Assembly (NCBI GenBank): GCA_002270565.1
Contig: NQMI01000129.1
Location: forward strand, 62,001 to 126,000
Direction: 5' to 3'
DNA from: Stenocarpella maydis
Taxonomy: Eukaryota > Ascomycota > Sordariomycetes > Diaporthales > Diaporthaceae
Length of the DNA: 64,000 bases
Shown: in pieces, positions 48,301 through 60,791 of the stretch
How the letters are laid out: every line of letters begins with the position of its first letter
Numbering within the stretch: position 1 is the first letter of the stretch
Notes under the pieces: model-generated
What the model saw: the letters and a program-made list of their open reading frames with translations, nothing else
Told to the model about the DNA's origin: nothing
Database searches by the model: none
Made by a program: the position numbers and the translations under genes

Positions 48301-49106
48301 AGATCTAGCCAGTAGTCCAATTAATTTAGGGATTATTCTTTCTTAACCAAAGTATTCCAAAGGTTAACTAATAATTTACCATCTTAATGATATCAAATGA
48401 TAGTAGTTCCGTGTAGTTATAAATCCAAACTAAGAGGGGATCAGTCTCTATATTAATAACTCCATTACCATAAGATACTTCAGTTCCATCCACTATATTG
48501 AGTCTATAGGGTTCCCTTTTCTTATGCTATAGTAGGTAATATCCGTTTACTATCTTTGGGGAAATGAAATTCCCTTGTGCTCCACTATTAATAAGTACTA
48601 AGTATTATATGTGTCCTAGCTCTACCTGTACCGTCAGGTGGCTGTAGTCGCTCATTGTTGCGCACAAGTACCTCGTGATGTAGTTGGTTGCTGCCTGAGG
48701 CTTTATAGATAGCCCTTCTAGTTTTTTAACTATTTATCCGCAGTTAGGACCTACTCAATGCTCTCAAGATTTCGCTTTATAATGTTTTGTGATTCTTATA
48801 GGTTATCAACTAGCTGTTGCATGCCTTAAGCTTTATTGAGTATATACATCTTACAAGTTGGTTTATTGCAATTTACCCATTCGTTAGGGTTCCAGAGGCA
48901 TTCTAAAGGTGTGCAGAAGTCCAGCCTTATTAGGGCGCATCTCATCTTATTATATTTTTAGTATAGGTGCCAGTTCTTAAAATCATTATGCTTATATATA
49001 TATTTAACATCCTTACCTAAATATCATTAGGGAAACCAGCTATACTTGGTTTTCTTCCTTATGTGTTCCTTATATCTATTATAAATATAGGATACCTAAG
49101 AGATAT
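45350..49106 (-). pseudogene. Fam1 element B: pol and protease region, RIP-inactivated
   Basis: Homologous to element A along its length. Minus-strand traces: chromodomain (YEVESILDL; EYLIKWKGYNTSENIWE, about 45,415-45,520), integrase, RNase H, RT with an intact YLDD codon string at about 47,567-47,578, and the protease/gag end up to 49,106. An N at 47,750 replaces roughly 155 bp of RT present in element A (41,685-41,840). Mutations are mainly G-to-A on the plus strand, that is C-to-T on the coding strand, so stops come from Gln/Arg codons while Asp and Trp codons survive. Cut at 49,107 by the Fam3 LTR. Confidence 0.75.
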
Positions 49107-49504
49107 TGTTCTGGGGTCTAGGGGAACCGGCATGTTTCGGAATCCGGAGGAAAACCAGCCTTGGCATCCCCCCCTCCCTCCAAGACTATAAGAAGGGGCC
49201 TTCCTGCGTTGCTTTTGAGAAATTTCTAGTCCTAGAGAATCAATCTTTTTTATACCCTATGAATTTGTATCTATCAGATATATATGTGTATACTATAAAA
49301 CTATTTCTTATACCTTCTTTTTCTGCCTCTCCTTTTTAGCACCCTTTATTCCCCTTATAACTCTCCTATCGCGTTAGGGGCTCCTCTTCTTGCCTTTTAT
49401 GCTCCTCTTGGGGTAGTTACTTAATTAGGGCTCTAGCAGAACGTGTGCCTTTTTGTATGTAAGGAGGTTTTGTCCTCTCGCTCTCCCCTCTGGGCCCGTT
49501 TTCA
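49107..49504 (+). repeat. 5' LTR of Fam3 Gypsy element C
   Basis: 398 bp, TGTTCTGGGGTC to GGGCCCGTTTTCA. The paired LTR ends at 60,791 in the same orientation. Contains a CCCCCTCCCTCC tract, TATAAGAAGGGG (TATA-like, near 49,186) and a CT-rich downstream half. Differences from the 3' LTR are almost all C/T and G/A transitions. Confidence 0.85.
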
Positions 49505-50722
49505 CTGGTATCTACCCCATGAATCAAATATAAGTTTCTTCAGCTAATAATGTTTCTTCAGCTAACAAGGTTTCTTCAGCTATTATAAAGTTCCTTAGCT
49601 TTTAGGCCTGGATTCCCTATTTTATTTATAAGGTTATTAGCTACTTCAGGGAAGTAAATCTCCACACTTTTGATACCATTTGATTCTAATTAGAGCTATA
49701 GCGCCCTCTCACTCTTAACAGAGGATTTTGCTATCATGCAAAGGCCAGATTTACCCTCCTAAGTCGCCCATAGTTAACTTAATAGCGATAGGAGCAAGTA
49801 TGTGCGAGGCTGGTCTGATCTCTATATCAAGCTAACTCCATCACCTCAGCTATATCTTGGACCCCCTCCCAGCATACTTAATTCAGTAGTAAAGTATGAA
49901 ATCTCTAGCCTAGCTATATATTCCTAGAAAAGCTACTAAGGGATTTGTATCCTTAGGCCTTGGAAATTTATTCCAATCAGATTTAACAACATCTAATTAG
50001 GGCTTATTTCCTTAGAAGGGATATAAAGGACTAGTATTAAGAAGGTTTGGTGAATCCCAACCGCCTATATCACCCGAAACTCTCTTGCCCTTAGATGTAG
50101 CACCTAAAGGTTCGGCATACTAATTCCCTAATATAGGTAAACTAGGTATAATAAAGCCCCAGTTTAACCAATTAAGCCCCTCTTCAGTTTTCCCTTTTGA
50201 GTTATTATTATAATATCTAGTTACCCTATCAAATATTATATCTAAGATATCATTTAATATTATATAATATTAGGTTGGGTAATAGCGGTGCTAAATATTA
50301 CATGCTTCTGTAGGGAGTTGAAGAGGTTCCTGCCCTTCCAACTGCTGTTCTTCTAATCAGTAAGCTTGGAGCTTCCGCTAGTATTGGCACCCCCCGCGGT
50401 TAGGATGGCTGGCGTTAGCAGCATAAGGGTATTCCGGGTATTTATGTTATCCGCTCCTGTAAGACTAGTGGTTGAGTAGCTCCTGCCTTTGCTTATAGTA
50501 AGACTTCATAATACTTAATGTAACCTTCTATATTAATACCTTTCACTCTAATTATATCTAGTTATTCCTATATGCATCTTAGTAAACTTCAGATAGCACT
50601 TACGCCCTTATTTCTTCCAGATATACCTGGTATAGAGAAACATTTAATACCTTCAGATAGCACTCGCATCTTGCCTCTCCTAAAGGACCTTTAGTATTAA
50701 GAAATATTTAACTTTACTATTA
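49505..50722 (+). mobile_element. Fam3 element C, leader region before gag
   Basis: RIP-mutated leader between the 5' LTR and the sequence gap. TGGTATCTACCCC just after the LTR could be the primer-binding site. No protein trace could be assigned. Confidence 0.4.
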
Positions 50723-51255
50723 NNNNNNNNNNNNNNNNNNNNNNNNNNNNNNNNNNNNNNNNNNNNNNNNNNNNNNNNNNNNNNNNNNNNNNNNNNNNNN
50801 NNNNNNNNNNNNNNNNNNNNNNNNNNNNNNNNNNNNNNNNNNNNNNNNNNNNNNNNNNNNNNNNNNNNNNNNNNNNNNNNNNNNNNNNNNNNNNNNNNNN
50901 NNNNNNNNNNNNNNNNNNNNNNNNNNNNNNNNNNNNNNNNNNNNNNNNNNNNNNNNNNNNNNNNNNNNNNNNNNNNNNNNNNNNNNNNNNNNNNNNNNNN
51001 NNNNNNNNNNNNNNNNNNNNNNNNNNNNNNNNNNNNNNNNNNNNNNNNNNNNNNNNNNNNNNNNNNNNNNNNNNNNNNNNNNNNNNNNNNNNNNNNNNNN
51101 NNNNNNNNNNNNNNNNNNNNNNNNNNNNNNNNNNNNNNNNNNNNNNNNNNNNNNNNNNNNNNNNNNNNNNNNNNNNNNNNNNNNNNNNNNNNNNNNNNNN
51201 NNNNNNNNNNNNNNNNNNNNNNNNNNNNNNNNNNNNNNNNNNNNNNNNNNNNNNN
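50723..51255. other. Assembly gap (533 N)
   Basis: A run of 533 N inside element C, at the expected start of gag. The length may be an estimate. Open frames spanning it are meaningless. Confidence 0.99.
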
Positions 51256-53030
51256 TCATGCTGATCCATCTAAGGTAATTAACACTATCTAGAGGAATTA
51301 CCCTGCTAAAGATCTGGAAGCTTGGAAGCACTAGATTGTAACCTATAATCAGGTACTAGATTCTACTAATGATGGTCTGATCTTGCTAACCTGGCCGTTC
51401 TATCAAATCTTACTATCAACCCTAAAGAAGATATTAGCTACTAGAAGCATATCTAATAAGGAGACTAGAACTCATAACTAGAGAACTTTTAAGATAGAAC
51501 TCCTTTCTCTATTCAATAAGGAACTAGAGTACTCCTGTTAAAATAAGCATAATGATATAAGGGGGGCTAATCTTATAACTCGCTATCCCCCTCCTATTCA
51601 GCTTATGAAGATACCTCACCCATAGCCTTAATCTACCCTAAGGACCACAAAATCATCAGTATAAACCCCCTCTTACTCTAATCAGCCGGGATATAAGATC
51701 ATCCAGAAAAATATCCAGTTCAATAAAGACTCTTTAGTAGATAACTTAGCCTATAAGTTTACCCAAATAGAGATTGAGTTTATAACCAAGAATAACCTTA
51801 CAGAAAACCTATAGCCTATATTAAATAAACTTAATGCAAAACAAGTATATATTAATAGGGTGCTTAGCTATAATTAAAGCTAGGCTCACTTAGGACTTAA
51901 TAGCCCTAATACAATTGCATCCTTAAACTCACTAGAAGCTAATTATAATCAGGAGGATAGTTTTACTAATAGACACTCTAAAGACCATAGGTAGAATGTA
52001 TCTAAGCTGGCCTATTAACAGAATAGCAAGATCAGAAAGTACTATAAATATAGCACTTCCTCTAATTATAGGGCCTATTAATGCTCTAAATTACTGGAAC
52101 TCATCAAGCTCGGCTTAATCTGATCTCCTAGATAGGAAAGCAACTCAGTATTCCTCAGCTCTTAAGAGGATATCTATAAAGGCAGGTCTAACCAGCTTAA
52201 TCCTATAGCCCTAGCTTTCTATAGGAATATAGAATATTATAGCATTAAGAAGTTTACTAGAGGCCATTTGGAATTTTTGCTTTTAAAAGAAAGAACGGAC
52301 TTACCTTATGTTTAGAGATATTAGTCTTTAATTACTAACCACCTCAAACTTAAGGGCAATATATCTCTTAGGGAACCAAAGAAGATTTAGGACCCTAATC
52401 TGGGAACCAAAGTGAATTCCCTCTCTGCAATATTGATTCCTAAACCCAAACTAATATTTATTAACAATAAAACCTAATACACGGAAACTTTAGTACCCTT
52501 AATTACTATAAATACTATAAAAAGGAAGAGAATAAATAAAGATAACCCTAATTAGGATATTAATAATATAATATTTAATGCTGGGCCAAACTTAGAACCA
52601 GTTATTAACTCTAACCCAAGATTATAAACGATTTCTAATGAAGAGGAGGTAATACCAGAAATCCAGCAAGAGACTTCCACTATAGCTAGGGACAGGAAAA
52701 GTAAAATGAAGGGTAATCTAATAGGTCCAAGCAAGACCAAAAAATCAACCAAAGCTAAGCTTAAATAAGGACCCCTAATCCCCCAGACCCCTAAAGCCAA
52801 GGCCATAGACGCCATCCTCACCACCTCAATCAAAATACTGATTTCGGATATTCTCGCGCTTAGCAAGACCAATGCTGTTCTGATCAGAGAGCTCCTTACT
52901 TGCAGGAATAATACCTCTCTTAATAAGTGGCCTTTCAAGCCAGTCCCAGATAGGGATATGCCTCAAGCTATAGGTCCAGGACTCAGTATAATCTCTACTT
53001 CATCCAAAATTAGACATAAGTAATGCTTAA
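51256..53030 (+). pseudogene. Fam3 element C gag, RIP-inactivated
   Basis: Plus-strand gag with many stops. Traces: AKDLEAWKH, LLSTLKKILATRSISNKE, a zinc-knuckle-like region (about 52,035-52,130: KYYKYSTSSNYRAYQCS, where Tyr/Ser sit at expected Cys/His positions), LLELIKLGLI, and a Lys-rich C-terminal part (RDRKSKMKGNLIGPSKTKKS). The 5' end is lost in the N gap. Confidence 0.55.
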
Positions 53031-53049
53031 GCTCTAATCAGATACATAT

Positions 53050-56000
53050 TATCAGGTATGAGGTAAATTCAATATCATCTCAAACTGCTAATATAGTAAA
53101 CTGTAGTTGCTGCAGATCCGCCTACCTAAACGTTAGGATCGCTTTAGAGAGCTATAAGATCCTCCCAGCCCTACTAAATATAGGTGCTAAGATAAATCTT
53201 CTTCCTTTATCCTATTACTACCAAAATAAGTTATCCTATACTCCACTCCAAGATATAAACTCCACAGTTTATAATAAAGCATCACTAGCACTAATCAGAG
53301 TAACTAAGGAGTAGGTATACATTAGCCATAATAGGACAAGGGCTATTTTCTTTATTATAAATAATAAAATGCATAATACTACCCACAATATCCTTTTAGG
53401 GATGCCTTTCTTTTTAAATATAAACTTAACTTTTAAGCAATCAAGGGGGTTCCTTTTTGCACACATCACTCTTAACGGGTTGCAAGTAATATGTGGGCTG
53501 GGGAGGAGGAACCAGAAGCCTTTCCAGGTAGCTGCTGCTAAAGGTGCAATAGTTCCCTAAAAATACCTTCCTTAGAGGGTAATAATAGTCCTCCTTCAGC
53601 CAGACTCCTCTAATCAGAGGCAGGTCACAATTAGAGCCCTAACAGACCCTCTCAAAACCAACCTTAGGTTATCCCAGGATAACAATATCCTTAGGAGCCT
53701 TTCAGATGAGGAAGCTAGAACCCTAGTGCTAAAATTTTTCACCTCCTTTCTCTATATCCATAGGCCTAATATCCTATCAGATCACTCTAATTAGCAGTCT
53801 TTTATCCAGATGGATATATCCTAGAGACCTGCAACTTAATTCCATCCGGACCAAGAAAAGGGGGCAATTACTCCAGCTATTAGGACCCTATATAAAAGGG
53901 TAGGGGTAAAAGTCCACCCTATTAACAACTTTCCCTCTAATGGCACTATCCCTAAGGGAACTGTAAATTAGAAGCCAAGCCATAAGGCTAGGGTCAGGTA
54001 TCTGATTGATGCTAGTAAAGGAAGCAAATATAACCTATAGATTAGACCCAGATTCTCCTCCATTCCGAGGGGGTCGCAATTAACGCTAAAGCGCCTTTAG
54101 TACATTATTATAGGAAACTATAACGGGCTCTCTAATCAGGAAAAGTTAATATTTACTCATCTCTTAGAGAATAGGGAAGAAGCTCTTGCATGGGATTGGT
54201 CTTATATTTCCTAAATTAGCATAAATATCACCCCTCCTCAGTCCATTAAGATAGTTCCTCACTAGGCATACTAGATAAAAACTATTAAGCTCCCCAGAGT
54301 ATTAAGGGAGACTGCTATTAAAATATTAAGAGAGCAAGAAGCCAGGGGTATAATTAAAGAATCCCATACCCCCTACTAAAACTAATAGTTCCTTATTAAG
54401 AAGAAGGATAATAGCTATCAGTTAATTAACAATATCTCTAAGGCTAATTAGGTTATAATTAGAGACGCCTTTATTCCTCCAGCTGCTAATAAGTTTGCTA
54501 AGGAGTTTGCAATATATTAGATTCTATCGCTCTTAGACTTTTTCTTAAGGTATAACTAGATTAAGCTAGAAGAGAAAAGCCGCAATATTACCACCTTTAT
54601 AACTCCAATCGGGCTATTTTAATAATATAGGCTGCCCATGGGAGCCATAAACTCAGTAGCATAGTTCATGAGATGTATAGTTTACTTATTTTACAACCTA
54701 ATTCCAATAGTCTACCACCCATTCCTTAACAATATTGCAGTAAAAGGGCCAGAGTCCACCTATAATGATTAGGAGCTTAATAACCTTCCTAGGGTACAGA
54801 GGTATATTGCAGAGCACATTAAGAACCTTAATGATATACTTTTTAATACAGAGCTTGCTGGTAGTGCGATTAATACTGCCAAATCCAAATGGTATAAAAA
54901 GCAGGCTAACATCATGAGTTATACATATAGGACTCTAGGCCGCTCTCCTATAGATAAGAAGATCATTAAGATTAAGGAGTGGGAGACCTATAAAAATATC
55001 AGCCAGCTCCAATCATTTCTCAGCCTAATCAACTTTTACCAGATCTAAATGCCCTTTTACAAAATTATATCACATCCTCTCTTCAACCTGCTAAAGAAGG
55101 ATACTCCATTTATCTAAACCAAAAGCTGCTAGGAAGCCATAAATGCCCTTAAGTCAATAATTACTTTAAAACCCTACCTTATGAATATTAACTATAATAG
55201 GGGAGAGATTATCCTTATGGTTGATGCAAGCCTGGACGGCTGGAGTGCTTACCTAATATAGGTAAAAGATAGGGTTCATTATCTAATCCGGTATAAGAGT
55301 GGCTTATGGACTACTACCAAGAAGCTCTATAATGCAACAAAACGTGAGTATCAGGCTATACTCTATGCAATCAGATGGCTTTAGTTCTATATATATAGAG
55401 TTCATTTCATCCTAGAGACCAACTCAAATATTCTTATTTAGCAGCTAAAGGGGTTAGTATTAGATATCCCTGGGGCCTATATTACTTAATGGCTAGCTAT
55501 AATCAGAATATATAACTTTATAGTTAGGTATATTAAAGGAGTTAATAATTTGATTGCTAACTCGCTCTTAAGAAAACCTCTGGGTCCTTTAGATAAGGTA
55601 AATAGATAAATTAAAGGGGATATTAAGGAATAGTATAATGCTTATCTTAACCCTATAATAGCTCCAACACCTTCTAATTAGATACCATTACTCAAAGATA
55701 GTTATTAGTAGTCAAAGGAATCAAGGGGGATTATAAATTACCTCTACTATAGTATTCTACCTAGTTACCTCTCTAATTAGTAATAGAAGGCTTTCAAAAA
55801 GAAAGCTCTTATATTTTCCCTTAGAGAAGGAGTACTCTAGCGGGAACCCGAGAAAGACCTCCCTAGAAGGAGAGTTATAGATAACCCTAATCTAAGAAAA
55901 AGAATCATCAGGAATACTCACACTCCCCTTAGTTACAGAGGGAAAGATGCTACCTACTACCAGATTAAAGCGATATACTACTGGAAAGGGATATATACAG

Positions 56001-56974
56001 ATATAGAAAAGGCGATTGCCAGATATCCTAGATGCAACAAATGGGACACCAGGATCTATAATAATAGGGTGATACCCACTACCCCAGGGCTTCCGTTTTC
56101 AAAAATTTATATTAACATTCAGCATTTGCCCTCTAATCAGGGATATCAATACCTTATAAAAGGACGTTACGACCTTATGGGATGGCCTAAGATAATAGCT
56201 CTTAGGGCTGCCGACTTAAAGAACATCAAGCAATTCTTTATTAATAAGTTCCTACTTAAATAAGGCTTTCTCATATCAGTAGTTATAAATGGGGGACCTA
56301 AGAACCTTAGAGACTTTACCAAATACCTCAGATACCTTAGGGTGCATCAGATTAGAATATCCGCATATAATCCTAGGGCAAATAGTATTGTGGAATATAG
56401 CCACTTTAATATTGCATTAGCCTTAGGAAAGATGCTAGATGGGGGTATAACTAAATAGAAAAAGATCCTTCCTTATGCACTCTTTGCTAATAGAATGTCC
56501 TTAAGGCAGTTATATAAGAAAAGCCCATTCTACCTACTCTATAGATTTAACCTAATATTACCCATTAAAATAAAGATCCCTACCTAGTGGGTTTAAGCCT
56601 GGTTACCCCATATAACCTCTAATTAGGTACTAGAATGTTAACTGCACTTATTGCTAGACCTAAAACAAGATATCCTATATGCCCAGGAGTCAGTTGCTAA
56701 GCAAAGAAAAAAGGCAGCAGCTAGAGATACCCACCAGGAATTCCATAAACCCAAGCCTCTTACAAAAAATAACCTTATACTAGTTATAAATAAGCAGAGG
56801 AAATCTAATCACTCATCATTCCAAAAGCTAATATATCAATGGTTCGGGCCTTATATTATTAATACTATTAAGCCTAATAATGTATATAAGCTAAGGACCC
56901 CTAATAGGATCCCTATTAATAGGACCTATCCCCTAATGCGCCTAAAGAAATTCATCTGTAAGAGGGGAATTTAA
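53050..56974 (+). pseudogene. Fam3 element C pol: protease-RT-RNase H-integrase, RIP-inactivated
   Basis: Plus strand. Protease: LLNIGAKINLLPLSYY (Asp of D-S/T-G now Asn at 53,177-53,179) and ILLGMPFF. RT: LREQEARGIIKESHTPY, LLDFFLRYN, then FLNNIAVKGPES, where both catalytic Asp are Asn (54,728-54,733); the FLDDIGVKGP-type motif belongs to a distinct fungal Gypsy clade. RNase H: VDASLDGWSAYL, TTTKKLYNATKREYQAILYA. Integrase: zinc-finger region (ARYPRCNKWD), then IYINIQHLP and VVINGGPKN (first two catalytic Asp now Asn) and NSIVEYSH (Glu kept). The frame ends at 56,974 after MRLKKFICKRGI. Stops and Asp-to-Asn changes show G-to-A on the coding strand. Confidence 0.82.
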
Positions 56975-58480
56975 GAGCTAAAGGTACCTTTTCTTTAAGA
57001 GGATAACCCTCCTAAAAGTTAATAAACTAGGAGGAAGCTATTAAAGGTAGCCAGATATAATATCTTCCCAAACACACTAGATAATATACTCTATCCCACC
57101 ACCCCTAATCAGGATAATAACAATTAGTACCAAGACTAGTCTCTTCCTAGCCGGATGGTCCCCTAAGCACAGGCATACTCAAATACAGACAGCTCATATA
57201 ATTCAAACTTATTAGATTTAGCTAATCAAACTTAAAAGATAACACTACATATAAACATTCCACTTATCAACCCTAATAACCCCAAGCTAAAGGAATACAA
57301 ATTCTGGGATAAGATATAAAAAAGTTAAGATATAAAAAAGTTAAAACATAAAAAAAAGTTAAAACAACATTATATCTCTGATCAGACAAATATACTTCTC
57401 ATAAGGGCCACCATTTATATACTTAACAAAAATATCATTCAGACCTCCTTTAATTAGAGTACTAAGGCAAGACTACAGGTACTCACAAGCCTCTAGGGCT
57501 TTCAGGAAGGGAAAGAACAGTTTAAGCAGCTCAAATTTACATATTAAGAAGAGGGTCCACAGGACATAAAGACCCTTACCTCTGCCCTTAAGGTTATATA
57601 TCTTGATATTCATTACAAAGGCCTTATGAAGCAGTAATTCATAGACCTAGTTTTATAAAAGGATTGCATTTAGCTAAAAATAAGTACAGATGCTTTCTTT
57701 ATAAATAGGAGAAGGATTATATGTTTTAAAGACCCTAATAATAGGAGGCAATTACTCCTTACCCTTTCCCTTCTCTTCTTAGCTTAATTAAGGAGGAGAA
57801 GATATAGTAATAATAAAGCTTATCTAATTAGAGAGGCTTAATGGTTTAATAATGAGATTAATGATTAATAGTTAATAATGCTATTAGGGGGAAGTTAAAG
57901 AAAAGAATTAGTAGGGGGAAAGCAACTTTAAATATAAAAAGTTAAAAAAGGGAGCTCTTATTAGAAGCATTCAAAGCAGCAAAGGTTGCTACCTAGCAGA
58001 AAAAAGAAGGAAGTTAAGTAATTCACTAGCTTAAGTAATTCACCCATCTTAAGGCTCCCCTTCTAATAAAAGCCCACCTTTCTACCACAACCTCCAACCC
58101 AACTACTTCTTCCATAACCACTATACCTTAGCTAATCTCTAATTAGCGTAGTATAACTTGCATCATTAAGATTTAAAAGCTGCTGCAACCATCAACCTCT
58201 ACCCTTAAAACTCATTACTTTCCCTCCATCACCTAATTTCTCCTTGCCTTAGCACCCTTTTCCCCAATCTAACTAATCAAAAAGATATCTTCCTTAAGCC
58301 AGCAAATAATAAAGAAAGGTAAGAGAAAGAAGAAGGGATCCCTATTAATCCAGTTTACAATCATCAATAGTCCAAAAGGCTAAGTTAGCCCCATAAACAA
58401 TCCCAATGCCCCTGTGCCTACTATTAAGTACCCAAACCCTTCTAATTAGGTTAGCCTTAAAGCACAACTTTCAGCATTAC
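56975..58480 (+). mobile_element. Fam3 element C, post-pol region of unknown coding content
   Basis: Continues in RIP style with partly open stretches (for example LISIPLINPNNPKLKEYKFW near 57,225 and DIKTLTSALKVIYLDIHYKG near 57,560). An oligo-A-rich direct repeat (AAAAAAGTTAA units) lies at 57,325-57,365. It could be the N-terminal part of the second ORF that contains the Ulp1-like domain, or a separate ORF. Not assignable to a family. Confidence 0.4.
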
Positions 58481-60135
58481 CCTTTATTATGAATTTTAAT
58501 AATATTAACCCTATATAGCAGCTAAGATTTCCCAACTCATATAACATCTATAATTAAGGAAACTAGGATTGCGGAGCTAATATAGACTTAATAAAAAACT
58601 CATTCAAAACCAGAATTCTTAACAATAGGTTGGCACTCTCCCAAGCTTTTAATATATTAGACCTTTCAATACAACTGCCATTCTTTTAGAACCAAAAATA
58701 GGGGCATAGTAATCATACGTAGCAGGTGGTAGACACATATTTCAAGGGCATCAATCCCTATCCTTAGTTTAAAGACCCCCCTGAGCAGAAGAACCTATTT
58801 GGCACTCACTATAGCAACTTCCTCATAACCCTTTATAATGCAGAAGGTCTCCTAACTCAAGAGGCATGCCTATATACTAATTATATTCTAGGGCTTATTA
58901 ATTAGCAGCTAATTAATTTCAGCAACCTAGTCTTTATAATGCCCATAACCTATAATATTAATGGAGAACCCCCTAGATTATAAAGATACTACTTACTAAA
59001 GAATAGCTAGAGGTTCATCATCTAAGTTATATATACCCTAGGCCATTAGGTATTAAGCATCTTTAATAAGGATACCAAACAACTCAATATAATTAACACT
59101 TATCCTAATCAGAAAACTCATAATAGGATATACCCCCGTATAAGGGACTGCATTACATACTTCCTTACTCTTGGGCTACCTAAAGGATTCTTAAAACAGG
59201 CATGCACAGCAGTCTAAGTAAAGGTTATACTGCAGCTAGGATCAACTACTTATAGACTCCTTATAGCCACCTATATTACCTTTTTCTTCCAAGAAAATTA
59301 TAAAAAGAATAGCTAGGAGTTTAGAGACTAGATCAAGACCAGGCTACTTAAATCCGCCCCTCCTAGCTTACCCACTAAGAAAGCCTTAGCTCTTATCTAG
59401 GGTTTTACTATCCAATCAGAAATCAATAAATCCAAGCATCCAATCAGGGGCATCCAGAATACTCCAGTCATTAGCTACAACAAGTATAAGAGGCTCATAG
59501 CAGAAAAGAATATCTTATACTCTTAAGCCAACATCTTAGGGATAAATAAGGGGGAGACTAAGTATTATGTTACACCCAGTATAGGATCAGAACCAGGATA
59601 AAATCTGCTGGGCTTCCTTATAGTAAGATTTAACAAGGCTGATCTTTTAAGGCCTACTAACATCCAGACTTCTAGGTCAAGCAAAACTCCTATTACCCCT
59701 AACAGCTTAAAGAACCAGCCACCTATTCTAACATCTAAGACACCTAGTACAGCCATAAAGGATCTAATCATAATATCTAGGCTTAAACTTCATAAGGACC
59801 CATCCAAAACACCTAAGCCTCTACCTCAGGCAGATAGGGCATAAACATACGGAGAAGATAATCTTGGGACACTGAGTAAAGCAAGAACTGCTCTACAGAC
59901 GCCTAATCAAAGTAGGGCTAGAATGCTGCAGGGTAACCCTATTAAATTTTTCTCACAGCAAATATTAAAGGCAAGCATTAGGAATATATCCCCAGGAGGA
60001 AACATAAATATAGGTGAGATAACCCCTAAGCGATCGGGTATCTTAAGGTCTTTATCATTATCTCTATCCTCTATTCCGGCTATGCCGCCACCACATTACC
60101 CATTACCCACCATAATAAGAATCATAACGATTTAA
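58481..60135 (+). pseudogene. Fam3 element C second ORF with Ulp1/C48 cysteine-protease-like domain, RIP-inactivated
   Basis: Downstream of pol, the plus strand encodes a protein with traces of a C48 (Ulp1/SENP) fold: LYTNYILGLIN and LVFIMPITYNINGEPP, then GH-stop-VLSIFNKDTKQLNIINTYPNQ, then VILQLGSTTYRLLIATYI. Candidate catalytic positions: His at 59,044-59,046; Asp position, now Asn, at 59,095-59,097 (17 residues on); Gln at 59,233-59,235; Cys position, now Tyr, at 59,251-59,253 (6 residues after Gln), followed by Gly position now Arg. Yeast Ulp1 has His514, Asp531, Gln574, Cys580, so spacing agrees. Asp-to-Asn, Cys-to-Tyr and Trp-to-stop are the changes RIP produces on this strand. A Ser/Pro-rich C-terminal part runs to about 60,135. 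Inactive here. Confidence 0.6.
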
Positions 60136-60441
60136 GAGCATAACCGGAATGCAAGTAAGTAGGTGGGGACTAAGGAAGCAAATTGCTAGGTTCCCATACT
60201 AGCGATTAGTAACAGCCATTAATCCTAAGCTTACAAAAAGTCAGCTAAGTAAGAGAAGAAGGATTACAAACTAAGTGTGCTATAGCAGAATGAGAGTAGG
60301 GATAAGTAGGCCAGGAATCAAGAGCTACAAAGGGTCTAATAGAGCTGAATTCGGGTAGCTTATCTAATTAGAGGAGGAAAGTAATTTTAGTTGTTTCAAG
60401 CAGATCATTACTTATTCTTTATAATAATCTGGAGAGGGGTA
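60136..60441 (+). mobile_element. Fam3 element C, 3' untranslated part with polypurine tract
   Basis: RIP-mutated tail after the second ORF. GGAGAGGGG at 60,431-60,439 sits two bases before the 3' LTR start, as expected for the plus-strand primer (polypurine tract). Confidence 0.5.
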
Positions 60442-60791
60442 TATTCTAANGCATTCCCCCCCCCCCTCCAAGACTATAAGAAGGGGCCTTCCTGCGTTGC
60501 TTTTGAGAAATTTCTAGTCCTAGAGAATCAATCTTTTTATACCCTATGAATTTATATCTATCAGATATATACATGTATACTATAAAACTATTTCTTGTGC
60601 CCTCTTTTTCTGCCTCTCCTTTTTGGCACCCTCTATTCCCCTCATAACTCTCCTATCGCGTCAGGGGCTCCTCTTCTTGCCTTCCACGCTCCTCTTGGGG
60701 TGGTTGCTTGATCAGGGCTCTGGCAGAACGTGTGCCTTTTTGTGTGTGTGGAGGTTTTGTCCTCTCGCTCTCCCCTCTGGGCCCGTTTTCA
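60442..60791 (+). repeat. 3' LTR of Fam3 Gypsy element C
   Basis: Starts TATTCTAA (RIP form of TGTTCTGG) and ends GGGCCCGTTTTCA. The N at 60,450 hides about 45-50 bp present in the 5' LTR. The downstream flank (ATACT) does not match the upstream flank (GATAT), so no target duplication is visible. Confidence 0.82.

Noticed and set aside
50697..51331. Open frames across the N run
   Set aside because: They consist of unknown residues translated from the 533-N gap.
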